From assembly GCA_003118195.1 (NCBI GenBank), contig BEXV01000186.1:86047-150046 (forward strand): DNA of 64,000 nucleotides, read 5' to 3'. A program made the position numbers and the translations under genes. Each line of letters starts with the position of its first letter. Position 1 is the stretch's first letter. The DNA comes from Hemicentrotus pulcherrimus. Taxonomy: Eukaryota > Echinodermata > Echinoidea > Camarodonta > Strongylocentrotidae. The notes under the pieces are model-generated. The model was not told the DNA's origin, did not search any database, and worked only from the letters and a program-made list of their open reading frames with translations. Shown one piece after another: positions 49,701 to 61,317 of the stretch.

Positions 49701-52700
49701 AGACTCCAATGTGCTTGTTTTAATGTATTTGATTTTGAACTATTATCTTGATATGAAACAGGTAAGTAATGAAACAATTGAGTGTTGTAGTTTGGCATCA
49801 TTTTTCTTTGATCCAGAAAGGCATAACATCAATAATTTTTTTTTTTTTGAATAGCTACTACAGTAATCACAAATATTCACCATTTTACAAAATGTCATGT
49901 AATTGGTTGTCAAGGCGTTTTGTACAGGTTTTAAAACAGTTTGCTTTTTGGTCTCCATGACAGTTACACCGTCAAGGAATTTACACTGTTCGACACAATC
50001 ATTGAACAGTGAATACAAAAATACTACAACAAGTTAATGGTACAATTTACCACAGCTGGTTGGCTTTAATTGGCTTGTTTGCAGCCACCATCTTTGACTG
50101 TCTGACAAAACTATTCAACAGTGCATAACAAAAACTACAACAGAAAGTACAATCAACCCTAAGTTGGTTGGCTTGGATTGGGTTTCTTTACAGCCAGAAA
50201 CTGTGAATATCCCACCAAATTATTTAACAGTGGATAACAGAAATCTAATTGATGGTACAACTAACCTTAGCTGGTTGGCTTGCGCTGGGCTTCTTTGCAG
50301 CCGGAAACTTGGACTGCCTGACCATTTCAGCTGACAAGGCCTCATCTTTCACTGGCTTGATCTTTGGTTTGAGGGCGTCGAACGCACTGTGTGGGCGCGG
50401 TCTTCTCTTGTAGCCCCCTGATTGGTCAGTGAGAGATTGGAGGAGATTGTCATATGATGAACTTTTATGTAAAGATTAAGGTAGGAGCACGATATCAGTG
50501 AAAAATATCTAAGCTTTTCTGAAGTGCCACGCTCATTGCATCACATCAATATACAGTGTAGTATGTATTCATCACAATTGATAATGTAGACATACTGACA
50601 CTTATTATCTCTTAAACAAAATACCTTTATGAAGAAGAAAAAAAAACGCATCATATAATACCATTTTTTAGATATCTATTTACCAAGCCTTTCTTTGAGT
50701 AATAATCATGATAATCTCACAAGAATATATTGAAAATATACATGTTTCCTGAACAGATATTTATCAGCCGTATCTGCATCTATTCATATACAAGAATTAT
50801 TACTCGCGTTGTATAAGCATTCACACGGGAGCATACCAATAGGCAAGATTTTGAAGTCCTTTTAAATATGTTAGATCTGAAACAGAAGCAATTAACATGC
50901 AAATTAGTAGTTAGTTCAGACATTTTTCTTGTTAGAAACACACAAATGTATATATTTCAACAAGTTCTTCAAAAAATGTTGAAAACCTGATATGCTGCAA
51001 TTACAGTGGCCTTTTGTATATCATGTTCATCATGTAAAAGGCATATTGATTAAATTTTGTAATATTTTAGTTTTCTTGTATTTTCATTTTGTCTGCTATA
51101 TGAGCAAGAAGGGCTTTACTATCATAATTCATGATTTATATTATGTTGTAAGTTATATTTACAATATGCTTCTTAATCGTGGTTTTAATTATATTTTTCT
51201 TTTTGTTGTTAATGAACTACTTTTTGACAATTTACAATTTATAACCTTATTTCATGTTTTCTAGTATTTTACTATAAATATGAAAATATTAGTGACGGTC
51301 CACACTTTTGCCACGTTTTATTACAATAAAACCAAAATTGAACTGAATTGAATGGTTTGTGAAATAAACACAGGATGAAATGAAATAAAAATGAGTTAAA
51401 TCCATTCTGGGTCTCCACAGACAAAAGTATGTTTAAAAGTTTGGGCTGGATTTTGTTTAGTTTTTTTAAATTTCATTCTGCTGCCCCTTCACTCATAACT
51501 GAGAGTAGAAACTGAGAAACAGCCATAAAGAATCAATGTCATTTAAACATCAGCATTGTATAGCACATACACATGTGTATTCTGTTTAAAAATATAACAA
51601 CATTTTCACAAAGATGCATTAATTATTCAAATAAAAAATATGAAACTGTCAACACACAAAAAAATCATCCAATTGATTTGCTGCAATTGAAAACAATTAT
51701 CGGTATAAAATGTTATCTTTGAAAATAAAAATCATAAGTGAATTGCTGGAGATTCACACCAATGGAACTTTTAAAATGAGTGAAGAATCGTTAGGCTGTG
51801 AAACATAAAAAGGGCATGCTCGATAAACGGTGTACATTAAAATAAAATAGTCCCATCAAATAAATCTCTTTACATGCATTGAGTATTCTACTGTTGTAAG
51901 ACAAAATAAAATGAAAAAAGCAGAATTAATACACATGCATGCAAAAGATACAAATGATGTATCTTTCCATGGGTAGCTATTCAAGCAAAGTGCAACCAGT
52001 GGCACAAGTAGACACGGCTTGGATGCAAAAGGTGTCATAGTTAGTGATGTTTGTTTATTTAAAGTTCATTTTTACATACCTGAATGAAAGTATCAATATC
52101 CTAGCAATGAAGTTTTACCTTGAGCGTGATCAAATTATGACTTTCCATCAACTATAATTATGTATTTTGTGTTCCAGAGGTGCCTTGTAATGCCACTATA
52201 ATACATTTAACTAAGATTAATTAAATCTCCTCGTTCGTTTACTACATGAACAAGTGTGAAGTGAACTGTACACTATACAGAAGCTGCATGCCTCTGGGTC
52301 CAGTCAAAAAAGGACTAAAGGCCAGAATCACAAGATATTTCCCTTTCTCGGACCAGAGCCATCTATACACAGAGTTTGGCCGACCCAGTTCAAGTTGGAC
52401 ACAATATTTTGGGCTCCAAAGAGATGATGTCGTAACTTTTAAGGGACAAAATAATAATGAAAAATATACACGGGTCCCATATTATCCTAAGGAAACTCAT
52501 ATTAAAGTCATTCACGGTTCGAATTAGATCCAAATTTTTTTTCTACGTCACCTACATTAGTGCAAGATCGATACAGAACAAAAAACAAAACGGTTAAGAC
52601 TCTGTGATTAGTATAAACTTCTTTCTGTTTTTCTTAACATTTCATGTGAAAAATATGCAGGAACTTGCAACACAATGCTGATTTTCCAATAGAAAATGCA

Positions 52701-55700
52701 CAAGGAAGACAAAGCTGAAAGAGTGGGATCCTTACCAGGGCGTGGTGGGGGAAGGTCATAGCGCGGAGGCGACATGTACGAAAAATCTTCACCTGTAGAG
52801 GGCAGTATACATCAACAACTAAGAGTCAAAAGCTGAGCATATACTGGTCATAAGAAGGTTTCAGGGGGGTGTTTCACAGAGATCCTAAGTCGAACTTAAC
52901 TCTTAGTTGGTCTTACGAATTATTGAAAGCCATTAGCATCTTTGAAAATATTTTGTAAAAGTTATTTTGAAAGGCATTAATCGTTTATTCAAATCATTCA
53001 TATTTACTTTTATCAAGGAGATTACATGTTCTGGATGTGGAATTTATAAAAAGTCTAAAATACTTGAATTTCTGCTTTTGAATATATTTCATTTTAAGAA
53101 TCCAATGGCTGTCCATACTTTTCAAGTCCAACTTAGAGTTAAGTTCTACTTAGGATATTTGTGAAACACCCCCAGGTTTTAATGCTAGGTGTGCAACTCA
53201 AAATGCTTCAAAAGCCTGCTGGAAATCATGCTCTCAACTTCCTATTCATGCACAAACAAAATTCTGGTTCAATCAAAAAGTAATCTTTTCTATCAAAATA
53301 CCAGCTTCATCTTCCCAAAAGAAAATAAGGACTAAGAAAAAAAAGGAGAGTGTTTTTAGGCTTAACTATTCACAGGTACAAACTGATTTAACATTGTATC
53401 ACAGAAACAGAATTTCTTTTGTAGAACTAGGTATCTAATGTGCAGAATATTTGCTGTCAACAGCTTGACGTCTTAGAAATAAATTACCTCATTCTATCAT
53501 AGATATGCTTTCAAAGAATGATCTTTAAATACATATAAAGGAAATCTTTAAAAAATATCAACCAATCGCCCAATTATCTTTATTATAAAATATAAAACAA
53601 AACAAAATATTTAAAAGTATGTTTTTAAAGAATGATTAAATCTGTTATTAGTTCAATGCAATATTACAGTGCAAACTATGATGCTATTCTTGTCCAATCA
53701 TGTTTGTGAAGACAGATAGCATGCACATCTACCGAATTTATGCTTGCAATGATGATGTCCGATATGAATGTAAGTATGTTAGTGAAATCATAAAACTAAT
53801 CAAATTGATGTATTTTACTGATGAAATATCACTTGATTTTTTTTTTCATGCACATATACCGCTAGACTGCAAACAAAAAATGTTGGCTTCTTTCTTTGTC
53901 TTTCTGCTGTTTGCGTAGATTTCCTTGACATTTTTTTTCTGTGATAAAGTGAGAAATAACTGACTATCACAACGATAGGCCCTAGATGGATTATAACTAA
54001 CACACTGTGTATTTAAAAGTTAAAATCATTTGATCACATACTGTAATAAAACACAATGATTCAAAGCTAGTAGAAAAGAATACAAAAAATAGTATGGATA
54101 TTAGGGGCGGGGGGGGGGGGGAAGGTTTTGGGGCCTTGGGGGTTAGTGCTCATGATTTCCTGTGGTCTATTCAAGGGTTTCAATGAGATGGGAAATCAAT
54201 GGACCATTTAGCAGATTGATATTCTCCTGTAAGAGTATATAGGGTGAACCTGTTTGTCAAGCCACAAAGTGCAAACTAAAATGATGAGTTTTTGATACAA
54301 TTTTCAAGGAAATCCTTAAGAGCCTTTAAAACCTTAATATGATGTACATTTTTTATTCAGTATAGTCCCTACAATGCAAAATGAATCAACCCTTTTACCT
54401 ATAAGTTTCATGCAAATTTATAAAGTATCCACAATCCATTGTAAAAAATAATAATTGTATACAAAAAAAAAAATTTTTTTTTAAATATTCTAAAAATACC
54501 CTGGCTCTAGATTTATTCCTTTTATTGTGTTTGAGTTTTGAGTTTTATTGACTAAGAAATGCTTTCATGAAATCTTCATCCAAGAAATTTAATGTTTCCT
54601 CTATTAACAAACAAAATTAATCATAAAAAGTCTACCGCTATCATGATGTGCATTATAAAGCAAAAATGAATAAAGATAAGAAAAAAAAAAGGAAGAAAAA
54701 AAAGGGGAAAAAATGAAGGAAAAAAAATTGGAAAAAAGCACCATGCATTCTGGCAAGCATACTTCCGAACATCATGCATATACCATAACATATGTATACA
54801 CATGCATAATAAGTAAACAAGTGTATTCTGTATTACCATTGTTTACATATTCTGTGGAGATGCCAACACGACAGAGCAGGTGCCACAAAAATAGAAAGTA
54901 AAAGTAGAGGAAAAATGATAGCAAAAAAAGGAGAAAAGTAATCGACAAGGATCTGACCAAGGTTACGACGCAGGTTGTCACATGGCCATTAGATAAATAC
55001 ACATCAAATGATTAACAAATCATGAAAAGAGCGAAAAAAAAAAACAATAATGTCATCATTCAGACTACCCCTATGATCAGGGGCCTGTTTCACAAAACCT
55101 TTTTTTTCAATGACAAATGACAAAAATCAGTGAAAATTCTGCTGATAACCAATCGGAAGCAAGAATTTCAGTAGCTTATAACAAACTGTGATTTGTCACT
55201 GATGACAAGTTTTGTGGAAAGTTCCCCAGGTGTGATAATAAAAAGGATTACATGTTTAGTTTAGAATGAGAAGGGTCTTCAGTCAAATGTTATCTCAACC
55301 AGCAATATCATGATTTGCCTGCATATATGGAAAAGGGGTAAACGGTTTTAGATTTTTTTTTTTTAAATGAATTCACGGCTCAATTTATAAGCCTCATTTT
55401 CAGTAGGAGCCAAGTTCAATATTTTCTCAACACTTGTCTTTGATGTTCACTTTTTTGTTGAAAGCTTGAATTCTCTCTAGCTGTCAGCAACCTATCAGTT
55501 TTAATCTTAAAGCGATACTGAACTGATGAATTTTCTGCTCCAGTATACCCTTTATTGCACAGCGCCATCTCAGGGTCAACTTGTGCCAACAATGCGTAAT
55601 CCAATACCTAATTTCCACTTTGCAGACAGAGGAATTGATTGGAGAACCAACAGCACAGCTAGGGAAGCAGCGAGATACAGGGCCATGCATACTGTCAAAA

Positions 55701-58700
55701 CTGACCTGAGATGGCGCTAGAGGGGATTTTGCAGAAGTGCTTCTAGTTCAGTATGGCTTTAAAACATTCATATTAACTCAGGATTTGTATGCCTCTGGGT
55801 CCTGAGGTTTCAGAGAATATACTCATACATGTATCTAACCATATCCTCAGAATAACACCAAATTTCTCCCCAAACTATTGGGATGCTAATTTGTGGAATT
55901 CTCTGTAATTTTTGTAACTTTTTTGCAACCACCTATTACAAGAACTGTGTTTAAACACAAGCTTTGAAGAGGAATTTTAACAAAAAAAAAAAGATCCTTG
56001 CCAAAATATCAGAGGTACCTGTGCATCATGCTAATAATGTAATAGTGGCAAGGTGTGCATTTTCAACATGTGATTTTAATCTCATCCAGAACCTTATATC
56101 TGTAGACTAAACTATACAGACATTATATATATTCATGCATTCATCAATGCGCATAGCCTTGCTGTCCTTTTACATCATGATTGTGTACTAATCATAATCA
56201 ATACTTGTATGTAGTCTAATATTCTCTCAAACATAATACTCTTGTCCTCAGAGCCTGCTGAAAGATTATACAGCTGTAACTGAGCTTGGAAATCACAAAA
56301 TATGCTAAGTTCACATATGTATGCATAAAAAAATTTTAAAAAATATTTTTAAAAAATAAATTGTTGAAATAAATCTGTTGGAGCCCAAAACAATGAGATC
56401 TTATGAAAAGCACATAAATAACCACAATAATTAAGTTCACTTAGATTGCACACATATCCCAAGGAATGCTCAATGCTCAAGTAACACCCTGATGTTAACC
56501 AAGCTGCCCTTTAGCAGTGAAAGCATTCAAGGACTACCTTCTCACCGCATCTGGGTTGAGAGAGGTACATGTAAATGCAGACTGATGTCTAACCCTGAAC
56601 CAAGAACCACATAGACTCTCATATTTAGCTTTACTTTCATTCTGTGCCTCAAAATAGAGGTTCTAGATTGACATCACCATACAATTGGCTATTATAAGTA
56701 TCATTGTTGTGAACCCATTAGCTATGGATACTGAATAGTTCCAGTATTATTACCCTGTGGGGAAACAGCTAATTCAGCATGGTAGTTTATAGTGAAATGC
56801 AGCAGTATGAAGGGACAAGCCCAGAACACAAAAGGCATAATTGTTTTAAATCACAACTTTATTAAATCGAATTAAAATGACATGGTTAGGATATGGAGAA
56901 GGTAAATGCATGTACTTTCCCCCTTAGGCTTAACATTTCCTAAATCTTCATTCAGAGATATAATTATTAAAAACACTTATAGTTCATAAACATTAACAAC
57001 TATTATGCCTTTTGCGTTAAGGACGCAACTTTTTCTGCGTCTACACTTCGCTAAATCACATAATCAGTGAGTTAAGAACCATAATACAGAGTCCTATAAC
57101 ACAGATGTACCCACTGGACCACAAAATAGTACAATGTAATAGATTCCTAGCCTATCTTGGGATAGGTCCTGGTCTACATACCTGGTCTGTGGAAATGTGG
57201 GCTGACTGGTGCCTCTGGGCTTATCGCGACCGGCTTGGGATAGATGGTGTTGGAGACGGAAAAGGGGGACAGATAGGTGTAGCTGTAATCTGGGCTCTGT
57301 GGACTAAGGCTGTTGGAGGATCGGCGGGACGGGGAGGAGAGAAAGGAAGGGGTGTGGAAGTGCCCCCTCGCCAGGACGGGGGAGGCTGGGGTGGACTGGA
57401 GAGAGAGAAGGTCAGGAGAGGAGGGAGTGGAGAGAGGAGGAGGCAGGGAGAGAGAGACAGACAGACAGACAGAGGGAGGGGGAAGAGAGAGACACACACA
57501 CAGAGAGGGGGAGAGAGAGGGAGAGGGGTGGATAGGAAGAGGGGAGATAGTAAGAGGAGGGAGAGACAGAGAGAGAAATAGAGAGAAAAGACAGAGAAGG
57601 GTGAGGAGGAATAAAAATAAAAGGGAGGGAGAATGATACATAAAAATTATAAAAAGAATGAAAGAGAAATTGATATAATATTTGAATCAAAACTGCTTAT
57701 GTGTTAATGTGCAACCAACCCCTTTTCCCTCTTTAATATTCTTGTTGCTCAATCTCAATCAGTGAAAAAAAACATTTTTTACCGAATTCTATTATCACTT
57801 TTTACCCTTTCCAAACCTTTTAAGTTGGCCATCACCACACAAGTAATTCTTGTATGAAGCCAATGCCATACCCCAGAGTAGGGCTGACAAAAGAAAAAAT
57901 TATGTGCACAACAATTACTTTTGCTACCACTTAAACTTCTGGTCAATATGATATGATGTTCAGTGTGTAACCCTACATGAAAACTAATTTCTCAAAAAGC
58001 ACAGAGCAAACAGAAAATATTTCACAACTGCTTTGCATGGTCATTGGTATAAAATGAAGCCGAAAGAAGATGCCTGTTTTTTCTTCATTTTAGAATAACT
58101 TTCATAAGATTGTGTATGTGTGGAGCCAGAAGGGTCTTACTCCTCTGATTATACATGTCTGGATATATAAAGGCAATTTAATAAATCTTATCATAGTTAG
58201 ATAATAAATTGCATCAGATTTAATCATCTTACCCGTGATTTTCCTCTATTATAATCAAATAAGATAGCATTCTCCCTGATTCTCGATGGGAAGAAACCTA
58301 ATGCCTGCAAGAAAGAGAAATACATTTCTATTGTCATTGCATCGAGAATGAAACCATCAATTATCAGCACATCCCGATTACAGAATGTAAATGTAAGTGA
58401 AATTCGTCTAAAATATTTCTGTCAACAAAGTGCAAGATTTGATTGTTAGATTAAAGTCCTTACTACTACACAAAATTGATTATGATATATGTATCATATA
58501 GTAATACTGAGGATTTTAAAAAAAGTATCACAAGCAACACACTGTCCCACAATTTGCTAGATAAAACCTCTGAGATTGTTTGTTGTTACTTTGTTTAGAG
58601 GTATTTTATTCAATACATTTACTGAATTGTAAAAACTTTTTACAGATAAATACAACACGTTTTAGAATGTAAAGGTGATCTCTAATTAACATTTTAATGC

Positions 58701-60560
58701 GCTAGTATTTTTCCCCTCCATTTGTCTCATTTTTGTTCCAAGGAAAAGAAAGAAAAGAAATAACAAAAGTAGATATCATTGAGAAGATAAAGGAAAAGAT
58801 AGATGGTTAAAAATAGAATTGATTAATGATTTCATTATTGTTAAAAAATACTTGGATTGAGAACTGCAATATGAATTCTTGTTTATTCAAATCAATATTT
58901 CCAATTATTCTACATTCTGCAAAGACTAAGAACCTACATGTACATTCAATCAATTAAAACGAAAAATCATTATTTTTGTTAATAAATATTTTACAAGTAC
59001 TCAGGCCTAAGAATAATCTAAATCTCTTTTGGCAAAAGGTTATCACATGATATAAAAATCTTCGTCACTTATATACTCACCCTTCCTTTCGTGCAATCGG
59101 GATGCCAAATTTCTGTGCCTGTTGAAGAAAAAAAGTACAATATAACACTAGCAAATATTCTTTTGATTCTTAGTAGATGAATGGTACAAAAGATAGTTAT
59201 GTTCATATGAATGTTTATTTGCTCATATTATACATTTAAAAAAAAAACATGTAAAAGAAACTATGAATAGAGGACTACCGGAACCACTAGCTTCCGGCAA
59301 AAATGCAACCACATTCAGGAATATGAACACAGAAAATTGAAATTGAATGCAACACAAATTAGGAGAGAAGTAGTGAGTATAAGAAGAGACGGAAAAATGG
59401 TTGAAATGTATGCTTAGATAGTCATGTAATGCATGGGCCTTTACAAATTGTTGCAATGTTGACATACCTTGTACAAACATATCTTCTCCTTCGTTGAAGT
59501 GGTTGCCACACCTACCACACTTTGCACAGGTTGGGTGGTATTTGTGGTCTCCGGCCTGTTGAAACAGAACAAGATATTTAGTAAAGAACATTTAATGACT
59601 ATAGGCCTATGAGTGAAAAGATGACACATTAAGGAATATGTACAATTGTTTTTAAAACAAATATATATCCCCCCCTCCCCCTTGATAAAAAAGGAGAAAA
59701 ATTCTTGGATTATTTCTTTTCCCTTCATCCTTCTGCTTTTCTGAATTTTTTCATTCTTTCTTCCTTCCTTCTGCTTTCCCTCATTGTTTATCTTTCTTTA
59801 TTCCTTCTTTCCATAGATCATTCTTTCTTTTCCTGTTTCTTCCATTCTTTTCTCTGTATTTTGATTCCTTTATATTTTTTATCTTTGATATTTTTTCCCA
59901 ATTCCATCTCCTTTTCCTTCCTTCTGTCTTTTATTCATCAATTAATTATTTCTTTCATTCTTTCACTCTCTCCCTTCTTCCCCTCCCACATTAGATTTAA
60001 ATGCTTACCTCCAAAACTTTTCCGGTGATAAAATTGTCACATCTCGAACACCGAACTCCGAACAACTGGTGGAAATCTCGCTCACAAAATGGCTGTCCAT
60101 CTCTGAGCAAAACAAAAGAGTAGAAAATGATATTTTATTAACTTTATTGCTGTGTTTAATGATATGCTTTGCCTATGATGTAAGTTTGGAACCAGGCTCT
60201 CAAAGGACATATGTCTTTCATGCAATGATTTAAATGCTGGAAACTTTGATAATTGATATTTACTTACAAAAATTAAGTAAATAAGAAGCAAAATTTGAGA
60301 AAACATGTTTCCAAAGTAATTTCTGAGATAAGATATATGATTAATTAAAAAACACTTACAGAGTAAGACTATTGATTAACTTCAAGTACGGCCCAAAAAT
60401 TGAATTCCCTATAGTGTTTCATAGAATCTTGAAATTCAGTCTAAGCCAGTCAAAGTGAGCAATAGGCTTTCAAATTCATTGCTTCATTTCCTATGTTTCC
60501 GGTATCAGCACGAAACCTATCGGCTACCTTACCTGCCCACTACCAAGAGAGAAGGAGATG

Positions 60561-60591
<31 letters not shown>

Positions 60592-60744
60592 TTAGGGAGG
60601 AGGGAGAAAGAGAGGTGGAGAGGACGGAAAGAGGTGGTGGGAGGGAGAGAAGTGGGGAGGAGGGAGAGACGTGGGGAGGAGGGAGAGAGGTGGGGAGGAA
60701 AGAGAGAAAATGAGAGAGGGAAAGAGAGCAGGAGCAGGGAGACG

Positions 60745-60775
<31 letters not shown>

Positions 60776-61042
60776 GAAGAGAACATGGACAGAGGTGAGA
60801 GTGAAGGAAACAGAGAGAGAGATAGTAATGGAGAAAAGGAGAATGGCAGAGAAGAAACAGAGAGATAAATAGATAAATAAAGGAAAGGGTGAAATAAGAA
60901 ACAGAATCAGGGGAGAGAAAGAAAAACAGAAGAGAAGATAAAAGTAAAGTGGAGACAGGAGTAGACAGAAACAGAGATAGAGAAAGACAGTAGAGAGAAA
61001 GGGGAAAGAGGAGATAAGCAGGAGGAGTGAGAGAGAAAGAGG

Positions 61043-61081
<39 letters not shown>

Positions 61082-61317
61082 TGAGAGGGTAAGGAGAACA
61101 AAAATAGGTAGTTACAACATAGGGAGATCGAGAGGGGGCAAGGAGACATATAAACAGCGAGCTGGGAGAGGGCTAAAAAAGTACACTCACCTTCCCATGT
61201 ACTCTCCTGTTAAGACCTTTTTGCATTTGTGACACTTGAAACACCAGACGTGCCAGTGTTTATCCAGAGCAACCAAGGCCTGCCCTTGTGTGATGTCATC
61301 GTTGCACTGCGCACATC
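35721..61317 (-). CDS. ABLIM: Actin-binding LIM protein, abLIM (5' partial, 16 exons)
   Basis: Minus-strand exons: 61317-61191, 60102-60009, 59555-59468, 59118-59081, 58304-58233, 57395-57182, 52792-52736, 50417-50266, 49566-49441, 48620-48464, 42587-42526, 42138-42072, 41366-41128, 39347-39291, 36386-36315, 35834-35721 (TGA). Every junction is GT-AG, all phases fit, and the sum is 2 bases plus 578 codons including the stop. The product has two LIM domains, a Ser/Pro-rich linker with abLIM words (HFHRPG, SKFPAA, WPGPPAFA) and a C-terminal villin headpiece. abLIM scaffolds F-actin in axon guidance and muscle. Vertebrate abLIM has four LIM domains; these are LIM3 and LIM4, so the 5' exons should lie right of the window. 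The linker is shorter than in vertebrates. The intron at 57181-52793 is the longest complete one (about 4.4 kb after the 5.9-kb intron at 48463-42588). Confidence 0.95.
36783..37006. mobile_element. MITE with TTAAAGC-type termini (copy 1)
   Basis: Starts ttgaaagcaatactgaact and ends cggctttaa. The interior shares aatcccaatac/tccactttgcagacagag-type words and gatggcgc/ggtggcgcc with 55509-55762. In an abLIM intron. Confidence 0.65.
37686..37722. repeat. (CA)n(TA)n microsatellite
   Basis: acacacacatatatatatat pattern, about 37 bases. Confidence 0.9.
39291..58304 (-). CDS. ABLIM: abLIM linker exons, Ser/Pro-rich
   Basis: Exons 58304-58233 to 39347-39291 encode a low-complexity linker between the LIM domains and the headpiece. 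Exon 57395-57182 has PSRRSSNSLSPQSPDYSYTY and ends HFHRPG. Exon 52792-52736 is DFSYMSPPRYDLPPPRP. Exon 50417-50266 ends in RQSKFPAAKKPSASQPAK. Exon 49566-49441 starts IESEIWPGPPAFAKY and contains an acidic DEEEE run. Exon 48620-48464 is charged and helical (LGKEILKAELKQRK). Exon 41366-41128 ends in a basic region (KYKSTPKGRPGPVGRRFKVQ). Many Ser-Pro and Arg-Ser sites suit regulation by phosphorylation. Several exons are phase-symmetric (57-base and 1-1 or 0-0), so alternative splicing is possible. Confidence 0.9.
39495..39921. mobile_element. Fold-back MITE, TA-flanked
   Basis: tagtggcatgaaaggatgcg at the left end and cgcatcttttcatgccacta at the right end are inverse. Inside, a second pair of long arms (about 39575-39660 and 39697-39785, with ttcctttgtct and gaggaactgtatattttgt) also pairs. 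No transposase. Termini next to TA suggest Tc1/mariner-type mobilisation. In an abLIM intron. Confidence 0.75.
41750..41791. other. Poly-C run with an 8-base gap
   Basis: C homopolymer on both sides of N at 41768-41775. Length uncertain. Confidence 0.95.
47930..48103. mobile_element. Probable MITE with internal inverse arms
   Basis: ggtaactttgccatcaatat at about 47965 pairs with attaatggcaaagttactat at about 48050, and ttgcataaaa with tttgtatgcaa further out. Diverged. Confidence 0.45.
48875..49034. mobile_element. MITE with gggccctgtct-type termini
   Basis: tggccctgtcttctaaagag at the left end and the inverse (ctctttatagacggggccct) at the right end enclose about 120 bases containing gatcgatatcgatc. 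Short non-autonomous element between two abLIM exons. Confidence 0.6.
49970..50330. repeat. Three-copy tandem repeat (about 108 bp) across an abLIM exon-intron boundary
   Basis: The last ~65 bases of abLIM exon 50417-50266, plus its donor and the first ~45 intron bases, recur at about 50150-50215 and 50040-50105. Anchors are ctggttggct at 50271, ttggttggct at 50164 and ctggttggct at 50056, a period of 107-108. The copies are diverged: copy 2 has an in-frame TAG and a weakened donor, while copy 3 keeps a GT donor (gtaaat) but is shifted by one base. Confidence 0.8.
51095..51352 (+). repeat. Short dispersed element with AGAAGGGC head and ttgaa tail
   Basis: tgagcaagaagggctttact at the left and aataaaaccaaaattgaact plus gaattgaatgg at the right. 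Both ends recur elsewhere in the window. Confidence 0.45.
52865..53173. mobile_element. MITE with gggtgtttcac termini
   Basis: Left end gggggtgtttcacagagatc, then ctaagtcgaacttaactc. The right end reads the inverse (gagttaagttctacttag, then gatatttgtgaaacaccccc). Arms of about 45 bases, total about 309 bp, AT-rich interior. Just upstream of an abLIM exon in gene sense. Confidence 0.75.
55081..55228. mobile_element. Small MITE with gtttcacaaa termini (copy 2)
   Basis: Starts gggcctgtttcacaaaacct and ends tttgtggaaagttcccc. Its interior is the inverse of the copy at 26586-26721. Confidence 0.65.
55509..55762. mobile_element. MITE with TTAAAGC-type termini (copy 2)
   Basis: ttaaagcgatactgaact at 55509-55526 and agttcagtatggctttaa at 55745-55762. 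The TTAA at each edge would suit piggyBac-like target use. Related to 36783-37006. Confidence 0.75.
57396..57625. repeat. Polypurine tract next to an abLIM splice acceptor
   Basis: GA-rich on the plus strand for about 230 bases. In the gene's sense it is a very long polypyrimidine tract ending at the acceptor of exon 57395-57182. Confidence 0.85.
59081..61317 (-). CDS. ABLIM: abLIM LIM3 and LIM4 domain exons
   Basis: LIM3 runs from CAQC (61317-61191) through HWHVWCFKCHKC to FCERD in exon 60102-60009. The ligand pattern is C-x2-C, H-x2-C, C-x2-C, C-x2-D. The words QALVALDKHWHV and LTGEYMG are diagnostic for abLIM. LIM4 runs from CSRC in the same exon (DNFITGKVLE) through YHPTCAKCGRC (59555-59468) to IWHPDC in the 38-base exon 59118-59081. 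All zinc ligands are present in both. The next exon, 58304-58233, encodes a 24-residue stretch (ALGFFPSRIRENAILFDYN) whose counterpart in other abLIMs I do not recognise; it may be optional because it is phase 0-0. Confidence 0.95.
60548..61085. repeat. Long polypurine region, about 540 bp
   Basis: (GA)n blocks (60561-60590, 60750-60775, 61048-61080) joined by gggagg/gagaaag units. Almost no pyrimidine runs on the plus strand. In the intron between the two halves of LIM3. Confidence 0.9.

Noticed and set aside
57105..57641. Long open frames on both strands in the GA-rich block, including plus-strand Arg/Glu-rich ones
   Set aside because: Purine repeats lack stop codons in several frames. Only the minus-strand part 57395-57182 is a real abLIM exon.
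60493..61149. Arg/Glu-rich and Ser/Leu-rich open frames
   Set aside because: Products of the (GA)n tract; no family resemblance and no splice context.
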